Positions 8,368 to 16,947 of a stretch of DNA of 64,000 bases are shown here, piece by piece. The stretch covers positions 1 to 64,000 of the forward strand of contig CAVPYY010000003.1 of assembly GCA_963710135.1 (NCBI GenBank), in the 5' to 3' direction. Position 1 is the first letter of the stretch; the number at the start of each line of letters is the position of its first letter. This stretch comes from SG8-30 sp963710135 (GTDB lineage Bacteria > Pseudomonadota > Gammaproteobacteria > Steroidobacterales > Steroidobacteraceae). The position numbers and the translations under genes are program-made. The notes below the pieces were generated by a model. That model was given only the letters and a program-made list of their open reading frames with translations. It was not told the origin of the DNA and ran no database searches.

Positions 8368-9144
8368 TCAGCCCCCGCCCGCCACCTGGCGGGCCATCGC
8401 GAAAGCGTCGTCCAGCAGGGCGATGAACGCGTCCTTGAGGGCCGGCAGCGACAGCAGGATCACCAGGAAACCGAACATCATCGCCACCGGGAAGCCGACG
8501 GCGAACAGGTTGAGCTGCGGCGCCGCCCGGCTGACCACGCCCATGCCGAGATTCACGGCGAGCAGCGCGATCACCGCGGGCAGCGCGATCACCAGGCCCG
8601 ACTCGAAGATGCGCCCGCCCCACATGGCGAGCATCCACAGATCATCCTGCGTCAGCGCTCCGCCCGAGGAGGGTGACGCGGCAAAGCCCTCCACCAGCAC
8701 GCTGATCAGCGCCAGATGGCCGTCCACCGAGAGGAACATCAGCAGGCCCAGCACCAGCAGGAACTGCGACAGCACCGGCGTGCTGCCACCGCGGCTCGGG
8801 TCGACCAGCATGGCGAAGCCGAGACCCATGGTCATGGCGATCGTCTGGCCGGCCATGACCAGCGCATCGAAGGCCAGCTGCACGGCAAATCCGATCGCCA
8901 GGCCAATGGCGAGCTGCATGGCCATCGCCAGCACGCCATTCGCCGAGAGCGGATCGAAGTCCGGCGGCGCTGGCGCGAGCGGTGCGACCAGCAGCGCCAG
9001 TGCCAGCGCGAGGACGATCTTCACGCGCGCCGGGACGACATTCGCCCCGAATATCGGAGCCACCAGCATCAGCCCCGAGATGCGCAGCAGCGGCCAGAGT
9101 ATGGCGCTGAGCCAGGCGGTGATCTGTGTGACGTCGAGCTGCAT
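8368..9144 (-). CDS. fliR: Flagellar export gate protein FliR
   Basis: FliR is part of the FliP-FliQ-FliR export gate helical assembly in the basal body. The 258-residue protein is almost entirely hydrophobic, with about six helices and the family segments RISGLMLVAPIFGANVVPAR and GQTIAMTMGLGFAMLVDPS. It lies between fliQ (four-base gap) and flhB (four-base gap), the canonical order. No unusual features are seen. Confidence 0.95.
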   Translation of the reverse strand: MQLDVTQITAWLSAILWPLLRISGLMLVAPIFGANVVPARVKIVLALALALLVAPLAPAPPDFDPLSANGVLAMAMQLAIGLAIGFAVQLAFDALVMAGQTIAMTMGLGFAMLVDPSRGGSTPVLSQFLLVLGLLMFLSVDGHLALISVLVEGFAASPSSGGALTQDDLWMLAMWGGRIFESGLVIALPAVIALLAVNLGMGVVSRAAPQLNLFAVGFPVAMMFGFLVILLSLPALKDAFIALLDDAFAMARQVAGGG

Positions 9145-9148
9145 CGCG

Positions 9149-9418
9149 TCAGCCGATGGCCGAAGGAATGGAGTCGAACAGGGCCCGCGTGTAGTCCATG
9201 ATCGTGCCGAGCATCCAGTTGCCGGCGACCATCAGCGCGAGCACCATCACCAGCAGCTTGGGCACGAAGGACAGCGTCATCTCGTTGATCTGCGTCGCCG
9301 CCTGCAGCATGCCGATGATCACGCCCGCGGCCAGCACCGACAGCAGCAGCGGCGCCGCCAGCAGCGTCGTGACGGTCAGGGCCTGCTGTCCCATGGTCAT
9401 CACCTGCTCGGGCGTCAT
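9149..9418 (-). CDS. fliQ: Flagellar export gate protein FliQ
   Basis: FliQ is the small two-helix subunit of the export gate. The 89-residue product starts MTPEQVMTMGQQALTVTTLL and has hydrophobic helices at about 14-38 and 50-72, with the family motif LQAATQINEMTLSFVPKLL between and into the second helix. Length matches the family (about 89). It follows fliP by 13 bases and precedes fliR. Confidence 0.95.
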   Translation of the reverse strand: MTPEQVMTMGQQALTVTTLLAAPLLLSVLAAGVIIGMLQAATQINEMTLSFVPKLLVMVLALMVAGNWMLGTIMDYTRALFDSIPSAIG

Positions 9419-9431
9419 GAGTGCTCCTCGC

Positions 9432-10178
9432 TCACGTATAGAAGCTCGCCGCCAGCGTTCCCATCAGCAGGGACCAGCCGTCGACCAGCACGAACAACAT
9501 GATCTTGAAGGGCAGCGACACCAGCATCGGCGACAGCATCATCATGCCCATGGACATCAGCACGCTGGCCACCACCAGGTCGATGATCAGGAATGGCAGG
9601 AAGACCATGAAGCCAATCTGGAACGCGGTCTTGAGCTCGCTGGTGATGAACGTCGGGATCAGCACCGTCATCGGAATGCTCTCCGGCCCGTTCAGGTCCT
9701 GGAGACCGGCGATCTGCGCGAACTGGGCGAGATCGACCTCGCGCGTCTGGCGCAGCATGAACTCGCGCAGTGGATTCATGGCCGCGTCCAGGGCCGGCTC
9801 GGCGGCCAGCTGGCCGTCCATGTAGGGCTTTACGCCCTCGTTCCATGACACGGTCAGCACCGGCGACATGATGAACAGCGTCATGAACAGCGCGAGCCCG
9901 ATGACCACCTGGTTCGGCGGTGTCGTCGGCGTGCCCAGGGCCTGGCGCAGGATCGCCAGCACGATGACGATGCGGGTGAACGACGTCATGCTGAGCAGGA
10001 TGGCCGGCAGCAGCGTCAACGCCGTCATGAACAACAGGATCTGCAGCGTGACGCTGTAGGTCTGCACGCCGTCCGCGCCGGTGGTGACCGACAGCGCCGG
10101 CACACCGCCCGCCACCTGCGCAACGGCCGCGGCCGGCAGCAGGCCGGCCGTCAGCAACGCCAGGGCCCGCGCGATCAT
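9432..10178 (-). CDS. fliP: Flagellar export gate protein FliP
   Basis: FliP makes the core of the export gate. The 248-residue precursor has a cleavable signal peptide (MIARALALLTAGLLPAAAVA), as usual for FliP, then four helices. Family signatures are SMTSFTRIVIVLAILRQALG near 85-105 and FLIIDLVVASVLMSMGMMML near 190. Its ATG overlaps the fliO stop by four bases. It heads the contiguous fliP-Q-R-flhB block. Confidence 0.95.
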   Translation of the reverse strand: MIARALALLTAGLLPAAAVAQVAGGVPALSVTTGADGVQTYSVTLQILLFMTALTLLPAILLSMTSFTRIVIVLAILRQALGTPTTPPNQVVIGLALFMTLFIMSPVLTVSWNEGVKPYMDGQLAAEPALDAAMNPLREFMLRQTREVDLAQFAQIAGLQDLNGPESIPMTVLIPTFITSELKTAFQIGFMVFLPFLIIDLVVASVLMSMGMMMLSPMLVSLPFKIMLFVLVDGWSLLMGTLAASFYT

Positions 10179-10597
10179 GTTCCGCCACCCCGGTCCAGCA
10201 TCGAACGGAAGCGCTCGGCCAGGGGCGAGGGCGCAGCCGCACCCGCCGCGGCCTGCAGAACGACCGGCGCATCGAGCAGGCCGAGCGTGGTCACCCCGGC
10301 ACCGCTGACGCCGACGAGAGCCTGCCGGTCGCCGACCGCGATGAGCACGACCCGCTCGCGCGGGCCGAGCGGCAGGTCGGCAAGGATACGGATGCCGTCG
10401 CCCGCAGCGCGCGGCGCGAGCCGCAGGCGGCGCGCCAGCCAGGCCATGCCGGCGATCAGCGCCAGCACTAGGATCAGCGACAGCATGACCTGCGCCAGGT
10501 CCGTTCCGCCCGGCACGGCCGAGCGAGCCGCCGGCTCGGCCGCCTCGGCCGCGGCGGCGGCGAGCGTCAGCAGCACGAACCGCAGCGCCAGCATCAC
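10175..10597 (-). CDS. fliO: Flagellar biosynthesis protein FliO
   Basis: FliO assists assembly of the FliP ring. The 140-residue protein has an N-terminal hydrophobic leader (MMLALRFVLLTLAAAAAEA), a single membrane helix at about 34-54 (VMLSLILVLALIAGMAWLAR), and a cytoplasmic region with the FliO pattern ADLPLGPRERVVLIAVGDRQ. It overlaps fliN at its start and fliP at its end by four bases each, so fliN-O-P are translationally coupled. FliO is poorly conserved, so the call rests on both motif and position. Confidence 0.9.
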   Translation of the reverse strand: MMLALRFVLLTLAAAAAEAAEPAARSAVPGGTDLAQVMLSLILVLALIAGMAWLARRLRLAPRAAGDGIRILADLPLGPRERVVLIAVGDRQALVGVSGAGVTTLGLLDAPVVLQAAAGAAAPSPLAERFRSMLDRGGGT

Positions 10598-10923
10598 CGC
10601 ACCGGCTCCATGCGCTCGCGCGGGCTGGCGACCTCGGTCAGGCGCACGCCGAAGTTGTCATTGACGACGACCACCTCGCCGCGCGCCACACGCACGCCGT
10701 TGACCAGCACATCCAGCGGCTCACCGGCGAGCCGGTCGAGCTCGAGGATCGAGCCATTGCTGAGCTGCAGCAGGTCGCGCACCTTGATGCGCGCCCGCCC
10801 GACCTCGAGCGCCAACGTCACGCCGACGTCGAGGATCAGGTCGAGATTGACTTCCGCGGTCGCGCCGGCGGCCTCGTCGGGCGGAGTCGACGGCTTCGGT
10901 GCAGCGGGATTCGGGTTGGCCAT
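10594..10923 (-). CDS. fliN: Flagellar switch C-ring protein FliN
   Basis: FliN is the SpoA-domain component of the C-ring that sets rotation direction. The 109-residue protein has a Pro/Ala-rich N-terminus (1-25), then a complete SpoA domain at about 27-105 with the signature LGVTLALEVGRARIKVRDLL-like segment and GEPLDVLVNGVRVARGEVVV. It lies 27 bases after fliM and overlaps fliO. It is somewhat shorter than enterobacterial FliN (about 137) but normal for this lineage. Confidence 0.94.
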   Translation of the reverse strand: MANPNPAAPKPSTPPDEAAGATAEVNLDLILDVGVTLALEVGRARIKVRDLLQLSNGSILELDRLAGEPLDVLVNGVRVARGEVVVVNDNFGVRLTEVASPRERMEPVR

Positions 10924-10950
10924 TCGGGACTCCTTGGGCGCAGGCCCGGA

Positions 10951-11925
10951 TCAGCCGCGTCCGCGCGGCGGCGGCACGGCGGCGTGGATGGTCAGCGCAT
11001 TGCGGCCTCGCGAGACGCCGAAGCGCGCGGTGTACAGCGGTACGTCGCCCGCCAGGATGGTCGCCTCACGCGGCGCGTCGATGGGAATCATGTCGCCCGG
11101 CTTCAGTCGCACCAGCTCGCCGAGGCTGATCGACGCCTCGGCCAGCACGGCGCGGACCTCGACCTGCCCGTCGAGCACGCCCGCGCCGAACGCCCTGAGC
11201 CAGGTGCCGCTGCCGGTCGGCGGCCGCACCGCCGAGCTGGACGCCAGGATCTCGCGCATTGGCTCGACCGCGGCGGCAGGCAGCACGAAGTCGAACGGGC
11301 CGCTGCCATTTGGAAGCTCGACGTGAAAGCGGTTCACCAGCACGGTGTCGCCGGGCGCGCAGATGTCCACGAAGTGCGCGTTGCGCTCCTGCTTGACGAG
11401 CTCGAAGTCGAGCGCGGCCACTGGCTGCCACGCCTGCGCGAGATCGGCGCTCGCCTGCTTGACCACCATCCGCGCGAAGCGGTTCTCGGTGGGCGTCAGG
11501 CCGCGGTCGGGAGCGCGCGGCACCGCGCGACCCGGCCCGCCATAGAAGGCGTCGACCATCAGGAAAACCAGCTGCGGATCGATGGCAAACAGGAACTGGC
11601 CGACCAACGGCCTGGCGCGGGCGATCTCCAGGCAGGCCGGCAGCGGCAGCGCGCTCAGGTAGTCGGCGGCCTTCTGCAGCTGCACGCCCTGGAAGGTCAC
11701 CTGCACCTCGCGCTTGACCAGCTCCGAGACGCCGGCGCGGAACAGCCGGGCGAAGGTCTCGTGCAGCAGCTCGAGCGTCGGCAGGCGCCCGCGGGTGATG
11801 CGCTGGCCACCGGCGAGATCGAATGGCTGGACGCCCGCCGGCGAGGCGCCGCCGGGACCGGCGCGGTCCAGCAAGGCCTGTACTTCTTCTTCCGTGATGA
11901 CCGGGGCGGCCTGCTCGCCGGTCAC
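10951..11925 (-). CDS. fliM: Flagellar switch protein FliM
   Basis: FliM is the CheY-P-binding switch protein of the C-ring. The 324-residue product has the CheY-binding-like N-terminus ITEEEVQALLDRAG, the central CheC-like domain with GRLPTLELLHETFARLFR, and a C-terminal SpoA domain near 240-315. The start is GTG at 11925, one base downstream of the fliL stop. A CheY-binding N-terminus is retained although no cheY is in this cluster, which suggests that chemotaxis genes exist elsewhere in the genome. Confidence 0.94.
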   Translation of the reverse strand: MTGEQAAPVITEEEVQALLDRAGPGGASPAGVQPFDLAGGQRITRGRLPTLELLHETFARLFRAGVSELVKREVQVTFQGVQLQKAADYLSALPLPACLEIARARPLVGQFLFAIDPQLVFLMVDAFYGGPGRAVPRAPDRGLTPTENRFARMVVKQASADLAQAWQPVAALDFELVKQERNAHFVDICAPGDTVLVNRFHVELPNGSGPFDFVLPAAAVEPMREILASSSAVRPPTGSGTWLRAFGAGVLDGQVEVRAVLAEASISLGELVRLKPGDMIPIDAPREATILAGDVPLYTARFGVSRGRNALTIHAAVPPPRGRG

Positions 11926-11926
11926 G

Positions 11927-12484
11927 TCACTGCACCACGAAGCTGGTGAACAGGAGGCTCTCGACGCCGCCGTGCCCGGTCTCGCGCTTGATGATGGATT
12001 CCACCTCGGCGAGCGAGTCGGCGCGGAGCTTTTCCTTGCCCTCTCGCGTCATCACGTCGTCGCCGGTGAGGTTGCTCATCAGCAGCATCAGGTTGTTGCG
12101 GATCAGCGGCGCGTTGGTCTGCACCGCCTGGATGACCTCCGGATCGCGCGCCATCACCTCGATCGTGACCTGCAGGAAGCGCACCGCACCGTCCTGCTCG
12201 AAGTTGACGACCAGCGGCGGATCCATCGCGAAATAGAGCGCCGGCCCGCCGGCGGCCGGCTTGCCTTTGCCGCCCTTCTCCTCGACCGGCTCTGGCTTGA
12301 GCGTGAGCTGGCCGTCCTCGCCGACGATCAGCTCCTGCGGCGCGTGCAGCGAGGCGTTGATGAAGCCGCCGACCACGACCGCGCCGAGCGTGAGGACGAA
12401 AATGCCCGCCGCATTCACCAGCTTGCCGCCGATACCCGCCTTGGGGGGTGCTGGCGGCGCCGTGTCTTCCGCTTCGTCGGCCAT
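11927..12484 (-). CDS. fliL: Flagellar basal body-associated protein FliL
   Basis: FliL is a one-TM protein that surrounds the stator. Starting at ATG 12484 it is 185 residues: an acidic N-terminus (MADEAEDTAPPAPPK), a helix at about 22-43 and a periplasmic FliL domain containing DPPLVVNFEQDGAVRFLQVT. The open frame extends to an ATG at 12535, but that codon lies inside the sigma-54 promoter at 12524-12539 and so cannot be transcribed from it. ATG 12484 also has GAGG about nine bases upstream. This gene heads the long fliL-to-motD transcription unit. Confidence 0.93.
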   Translation of the reverse strand: MADEAEDTAPPAPPKAGIGGKLVNAAGIFVLTLGAVVVGGFINASLHAPQELIVGEDGQLTLKPEPVEEKGGKGKPAAGGPALYFAMDPPLVVNFEQDGAVRFLQVTIEVMARDPEVIQAVQTNAPLIRNNLMLLMSNLTGDDVMTREGKEKLRADSLAEVESIIKRETGHGGVESLLFTSFVVQ

Positions 12485-12523
12485 GTGCTGCGCCTCGTGT
12501 GTGCTGCGATTCACACGGGGTTC

Positions 12524-12539
12524 AGCAATTTCCATGCCA
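12524..12539 (-). promoter_or_regulatory. Sigma-54 promoter of fliLMNOPQR-flhBAF-fleN-fliA-motCD
   Basis: Read on the minus strand the site is TGGCATGGAAATTGCT. It matches the RpoN consensus TGGCAYG-N4-TTGCW at every fixed position, with GG and GC at the correct -24/-12 spacing. Transcription should start near 12512, leaving a leader of about 28 bases before fliL ATG 12484. FleQ is the expected activator. Confidence 0.9.
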
Positions 12540-12660
12540 CGGCGTGCCGGTCCGAATCGATGCTTACGGGACAGGGACTTAGGCTGATGCGCAGCAATCC
12601 CTGGGCAACCCAGCGCGGCCGGGCGTCAGAAAATTGGCGGCGCCTGTTGCGCCGGAATGG

Positions 12661-13107
12661 CTAGCGGCCGGACGGACTGCCGGCCAGCACCGACAGGCAG
12701 GGCACCACCGCCAGCAGGCCGAGTTCCAGCGTCACCGCCGCCCGGACACGCTCGACCTCCGCGGTCAGCGGCGCGAACGAAGGCGCCGAGCGGGCTTCGC
12801 GATTCCAGCGGATGTACTGCAGGGTCGGCAGCAGCGAGACGGCCAGGACCAGGCCGAGCACGCCGAGCTTGAGCAGGAACAGGGGGTCGTCGAGATAGCG
12901 GGCGCCAGCGCCGAACTGGGCGCGGGCGAGACCCGTGGCCGCGGTGGCGATGAAGGCGAACAGCCAGCCGATGTCCGCCGCGCCCAGCAGGCGGGCCTGG
13001 ATCCGATCGACCGGCCGCTTCAGCAGCCAGTACTGGACTACCAACAGGGCCGCGGCCAGGCCGATCGCCATCCAGTGCAGGTAATCGAACAGCGCCTGCC
13101 AGATCAT
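12661..13107 (-). CDS. Small four-helix membrane protein, DUF2214/CopD-like
   Basis: The 148-residue product starts MIWQALFDYLHWMAIGLAAA; an open-frame extension further upstream lacks membrane-protein character. It has four hydrophobic helices (about 4-24, 46-66, 79-99 and 122-142) and resembles short predicted inner-membrane proteins of the DUF2214/CopD type. No catalytic residue is evident and no function can be given. It lies downstream of the CaCA antiporter with a 28-base gap, and both separate fliL from fliK. Nothing links it to motility apart from location. Confidence 0.6.
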   Translation of the reverse strand: MIWQALFDYLHWMAIGLAAALLVVQYWLLKRPVDRIQARLLGAADIGWLFAFIATAATGLARAQFGAGARYLDDPLFLLKLGVLGLVLAVSLLPTLQYIRWNREARSAPSFAPLTAEVERVRAAVTLELGLLAVVPCLSVLAGSPSGR

Positions 13108-13135
13108 CGCGCCAACCGGCCGCCGGGACCGGCCA

Positions 13136-14083
13136 TCACACCAGCATCGTCCCGATGTAGACCACGTAGCCCGCCAGCATGGTGACGCCAATGCCGCGCG
13201 AGATGGTCTGCCCGCGCAGCATGAACAACAACAGCAAAGCGGTCACGCCAGCCATGATCCACGCGTCCAGGCGCGCGATGTCCGCCGGCACGGGGATCGG
13301 ACGCACCACCGCCGTGGCGCCGAGGATGAACAGCAGGTTGTACAGGTTGCTGCCCACGACGTTGCCGACGGCGACGGCGCCCTGCCCACGGACTGCCGCG
13401 ATCACCGACACGGCCAGCTCCGGCAGCGACGTGCCGAGGGCCACCACCGTCAGGCCGATGACCGACTCGGAGATCCCGAACTCGCGCGCGATGACGATCG
13501 AGGCGTCCACCAGCAGCCGCGCGCCCAGCACGACGCCAAGCAGCGACAGGATGGTCACGGCCAGGGGCTTGAGCAGGCCGGCCGGCTTCGGCGAATGCAG
13601 CTCGGTCTCGCGCTCGTGCATCTCGGCCTCGGCGTCATGGCTGCGCTTCTCGGCGTGGTAGGTCAGGACGATGTATCCGATCAGCACCGCGATCATGACG
13701 ATGCCGAAAGGGCGCTCCAGCCTGCCGACCAGGATGACGCCCAAGCCTATGACCGTGGCGATGGCCAGCGCCAGCGCGTCGCGGTGGAACTCCTGCCGGA
13801 AAACCGCCACCGGCATGATCGCCGCGGTCACGCCGAGGATCAGCAGGATGTTGGCGATGTTGCTGCCCACGACGTTGCCAACGGCAATGCCGGGGGCGTC
13901 GCGGAACGCCGCGATCAGGCTCGCCACCAGCTCCGGCGCGGAGGTGCCGAAACCCACCAGGGTCAGCCCGATGAACAGCGGCGACACGCCCAGCGCGCGC
14001 GCCACGCCTACCGAGCCGCGCACCAGGAATTCGCCGCTGCCGAGCAGCAGCGCCAGACCGACAGCCAGCTGCAGATACGTCAC
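13136..14083 (-). CDS. CaCA-family calcium/sodium:cation antiporter
   Basis: This is a two-repeat K+-dependent Na+/Ca2+-exchanger-like membrane protein. Each half carries the alpha-repeat signature: VGFGTSAPELVASLIAAF with GNVVGSNIANILLILG in the N-half, and VALGTSLPELAVSVIAA with GNVVGSNLYNLLFILG in the C-half. A charged, His/Glu-rich loop at about 160-180 links them. I chose GTG 14083 (VTYLQLAVGLALLLGSGE, 315 residues) because GAGG lies about ten bases upstream and the family begins this way; ATG 14110 is the alternative. It probably exports Ca2+ or a similar cation. It is unrelated to the flagellar genes on either side. Confidence 0.9.
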   Translation of the reverse strand: MTYLQLAVGLALLLGSGEFLVRGSVGVARALGVSPLFIGLTLVGFGTSAPELVASLIAAFRDAPGIAVGNVVGSNIANILLILGVTAAIMPVAVFRQEFHRDALALAIATVIGLGVILVGRLERPFGIVMIAVLIGYIVLTYHAEKRSHDAEAEMHERETELHSPKPAGLLKPLAVTILSLLGVVLGARLLVDASIVIAREFGISESVIGLTVVALGTSLPELAVSVIAAVRGQGAVAVGNVVGSNLYNLLFILGATAVVRPIPVPADIARLDAWIMAGVTALLLLFMLRGQTISRGIGVTMLAGYVVYIGTMLV

Positions 14084-14175
14084 GCCGTTGAGCCTCGCCT
14101 CGCGCGGCATCGCCCCGCCGCAGGAACCGCGCAATCTACCGCAGACGGCCTGCTGCTGTCAGGGGCGGGAGGGCT

Positions 14176-15159
14176 TCAGGCGATCAGGCGCGCGAAGCTG
14201 GCCGCGTCGATGTTCGCGCCACAGACGATCAGGCCCACCTTGCGGCCAGTCAGTCGCTCGCGCAGCGGGCCGAGCAGCGCGGCGGTCGCCGCCGCGCCCG
14301 CCGGCTCGACCGCGAGCTTGGCCTGCTCCAGCAGCAGCCGCATTGCCACGATCATGGCCTGGTCGTCGACGCGCACGAGATCGTCGACGTGGTCGCGGCA
14401 CAGCGCGAACGATATCGGCAACGCATACGGGGCGCCGAGACTGTCGGCGATGGTCGCGACACGCTCGATCGAGCGCGGCTCGCCGGCGGCGAAGCTCTGG
14501 AACATGCTGTCGGCGCCGTAGGGCTCGACACCGAACACCTGGCAGTCCGGATTCATGAGCTTGACCGCCGCGGCGACTCCGGCGCACAGGCCGCCGCCGC
14601 CGATGGGAACGATCACCGCATCCAGGTCCGGCACCTGCTCCATGAACTCCAGCCCGAGCGTCGCGGTCCCCGTGGCAGTCAGCAGACCTTCGAACGGGTG
14701 GATCAGCGGGCGGGCCTCCGCGATCTGCAGTTCCTCGACGCGTTGGAACCCGGCATGGGCGTCCGCCGCAAACTCCACCTCGGCGCCCCAGGCCCGGCAC
14801 TGCGCCACCCGAAACGGATTCGCCGAGGCGATCATCACCACCTTGGCGTGGGTGCCGACGACGCTGGCCGCGTAGGCGGTGGCGATCGCGTGGTTGCCCG
14901 CGCTGATCGCGCACACGCCCCGCGCCAGCTCGTCGCGACTGAGGCGCAGCATGTTGAGCAGCGCGCCGCGCGGCTTGAAGCTGCCGGTCCGTTGCAACAG
15001 TTCCAGCTTCAGTACGACCCGGGTGCCCTCGCCAAAGAACTCGCCGAGCGCCGGCGCAACCAGCTCCTGCACCGGTGTGCGCAACACGTGGCCCGCCAGC
15101 TGACGGGCCGCTGCGCGTATCTGTCCAAGTTCCAGTTGCGGACGCACGCTGCAGAGCAC
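14176..15159 (-). CDS. PLP-dependent threonine/serine dehydratase family enzyme
   Basis: The 327-residue protein is a fold-type II PLP enzyme. The Schiff-base lysine is in GSFKPRGA (Lys62), SAGNHAIA binds the substrate carboxylate, and VPIGGGGLCAG is the phosphate-binding glycine loop near 185. This pattern matches catabolic threonine/serine dehydratases (TdcB-like, without the regulatory ACT domain of IlvA). It would convert Thr to 2-oxobutyrate or Ser to pyruvate plus ammonia. Serine racemase-like activity cannot be excluded. A TACACT box just upstream, near 15186, may be its own -10 element. It sits downstream of fliK. Confidence 0.85.
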   Translation of the reverse strand: MLCSVRPQLELGQIRAAARQLAGHVLRTPVQELVAPALGEFFGEGTRVVLKLELLQRTGSFKPRGALLNMLRLSRDELARGVCAISAGNHAIATAYAASVVGTHAKVVMIASANPFRVAQCRAWGAEVEFAADAHAGFQRVEELQIAEARPLIHPFEGLLTATGTATLGLEFMEQVPDLDAVIVPIGGGGLCAGVAAAVKLMNPDCQVFGVEPYGADSMFQSFAAGEPRSIERVATIADSLGAPYALPISFALCRDHVDDLVRVDDQAMIVAMRLLLEQAKLAVEPAGAAATAALLGPLRERLTGRKVGLIVCGANIDAASFARLIA

Positions 15160-15218
15160 TCCCGGACGCTGCCCGGCTGGAGTGTAGCGCAGGGCCGCAG
15201 CCGGATGACCCAGCCGCT

Positions 15219-16463
15219 TCAGGCGTAGGCGTCGAGCAGTGCCCGGCTTGAACGCACTGCCGCGCGCGCCGGGCTTGCCGGCGCATCCGCGAAGGCAATG
15301 CCGTCGTCAGGCGCCGGCGGGCGGTAGACGTCGGGACGCCCCGGCCGTTCCTGGAAGGAATGCTGGGCGACGTTGACGTCGACACTGGTGAAGCCCTGAC
15401 CGCCCAGCATTTCGCGGAGCCGCGGCAGGGCCTGCTCGAGCGCGTCGCGCGCCTGGAAGTTGTGCGCCGAGAGGGACACGCTGGCCTGATCCCCGGCAAC
15501 CTGCACGCGCACTTCGATCGGGCCCAGCTGCGGCGGATTCAGCTTGAGCTGCGCCGTGCCCAGGTCCCGGTCCACCATCGACACGATCCGCTCGCCGAGC
15601 TCCTGCCGGAAGGCTTCGCTGCCGACCGGCTTGGACAACTGCATCACGGAGCCGGATGCCGGCGCCCGCTCCGCAGGTGGCGCAGCCGCCGTCAGGACCG
15701 CAGTCCCGCCTGGCGGGTCCGCCTCGGGCTGGGCGGACTCCAGCGCGCCGGCCAGCATCCCGGACAGCGCTGGCCGCGCCGGCTCGAGCGCAGCCTCGGC
15801 GGCTGGCGGTGCGGGCATAGGCCCGGCGCCGGCCGCGGGCGCGGCTGCCGCGGCCGGGACGGTCGTCGCAAAGACGCGGCGCGGCATGTTCAATGGCGAT
15901 AGCTCGACCGGGTCGTCGGCCGGGCTCGCCTCGTTCGCCGTGACACTGCCCGGCAGGGGCACGGCCTCGGGCGAGGGCGGCGGGACGGCGGCGGGCGCCG
16001 GCAGGTTGGCGCCCGGGGTCGGCAGCGCCGTGGAGGCAGCGGGCGACGGCGCCGCCGTCTCGGTCGACACGGCGACGGCGGGACTCAACGGCGGCAAGGG
16101 GCTGCCTTGCTGGGCACCGGCCGCGACCGCCGGCGGCAGCGTTGCCGGCCGCTGGGCAGACGGCGGCGATGCGACCAACGGGCCCACCGCGGGCGCTACC
16201 GCCGGCGGCAGCCAGGGGCTCGCCAGCGGCATGAGATTGCCGTCCGGCGGCAGCGCCGTGCCGTCCTGGTCGGCGGGCGGTGCGAAGTCCAGGCTCGCGC
16301 CATCCGCCGCCGACAGCGGCATCGCCGCCATCAGAAAGGCCGGGAACGGCGTGACGGGCCCGGGGGTAGCGGGCACGGACGGCGTCTGCGGCGGCGGCAA
16401 GGCCGGCAGCACGTTGACCAGGGCAGTGCTCATCACGGCCATGCGTTGCAAGCCGCATGCCAT
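15219..16463 (-). CDS. fliK: Flagellar hook-length control protein FliK
   Basis: FliK measures hook length and triggers the FlhB specificity switch. The 414-residue product has a long Ala/Pro-rich, low-complexity N-terminal ruler (about 1-290) and the conserved C-terminal Flg_hook domain. That domain is visible as AQLKLNPPQLGPIEVRVQVA and SLSAHNFQARDALEQALPRL at about 310-365. ATG 16463 has GGGGA just upstream; a second in-frame ATG at 16433 is possible. It follows fliJ directly and ends the fleS-to-fliK unit. Confidence 0.9.
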   Translation of the reverse strand: MACGLQRMAVMSTALVNVLPALPPPQTPSVPATPGPVTPFPAFLMAAMPLSAADGASLDFAPPADQDGTALPPDGNLMPLASPWLPPAVAPAVGPLVASPPSAQRPATLPPAVAAGAQQGSPLPPLSPAVAVSTETAAPSPAASTALPTPGANLPAPAAVPPPSPEAVPLPGSVTANEASPADDPVELSPLNMPRRVFATTVPAAAAAPAAGAGPMPAPPAAEAALEPARPALSGMLAGALESAQPEADPPGGTAVLTAAAPPAERAPASGSVMQLSKPVGSEAFRQELGERIVSMVDRDLGTAQLKLNPPQLGPIEVRVQVAGDQASVSLSAHNFQARDALEQALPRLREMLGGQGFTSVDVNVAQHSFQERPGRPDVYRPPAPDDGIAFADAPASPARAAVRSSRALLDAYA

Positions 16464-16475
16464 GCGTCCCCGCGG

Positions 16476-16916
16476 CTATTCCTCTGGCTTCACCGCGCGC
16501 TGCATCGCCCGCTCGTCCTGGTCGCGCTGTTCGCGCCGCTCGCTGTCGCGTTGTTCGTCCTGCCGGAAACGATCCATCGCGCGCGACAGCGCCGAGGCCT
16601 CGACCTTCAGCGACTGCCACTCCTGCAGCCGGCGCTCGGCCTCGAGCTTCGCGTCGCTGATCAGCCCTTCCTGCACGCGCAGCGACTCGTTGAGCCGGTC
16701 GAGAAACGCGCTGTAGTTGGCGAGCCTGACCGGATCCGTACCGCTGACGCCCGGCAGCGTCCGCGCCAGGTACTCGTCGCGATAGCTGGTCAGCTGCGCC
16801 AGTTTCTGCTCGTGCTCGGTGACACGCCGCTGCGCCTCGGCCAGGCGGACGCCCGCTTCGCGCTCGCGCGAGTCGGCGAGATCCTTGATTGGCTGCATGC
16901 GCGTCGAACGACTCAT
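16476..16916 (-). CDS. fliJ: Flagellar export chaperone/ATPase stalk protein FliJ
   Basis: FliJ is the coiled-coil stalk that couples the FliI ATPase ring to FlhA. The 146-residue product begins MSRSTRMQPIKDLADSRERE. It is highly charged, with long Glu/Arg/Gln-rich helices and no hydrophobic core segment, as the family predicts. The order fliI-fliJ-fliK supports the call. FliJ is poorly conserved, so identification relies on length, coiled-coil character and place. Confidence 0.88.
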   Translation of the reverse strand: MSRSTRMQPIKDLADSREREAGVRLAEAQRRVTEHEQKLAQLTSYRDEYLARTLPGVSGTDPVRLANYSAFLDRLNESLRVQEGLISDAKLEAERRLQEWQSLKVEASALSRAMDRFRQDEQRDSERREQRDQDERAMQRAVKPEE

Positions 16917-16947
16917 GATGCGAGCGCCCGGGCCTGATCGTGGTCAC

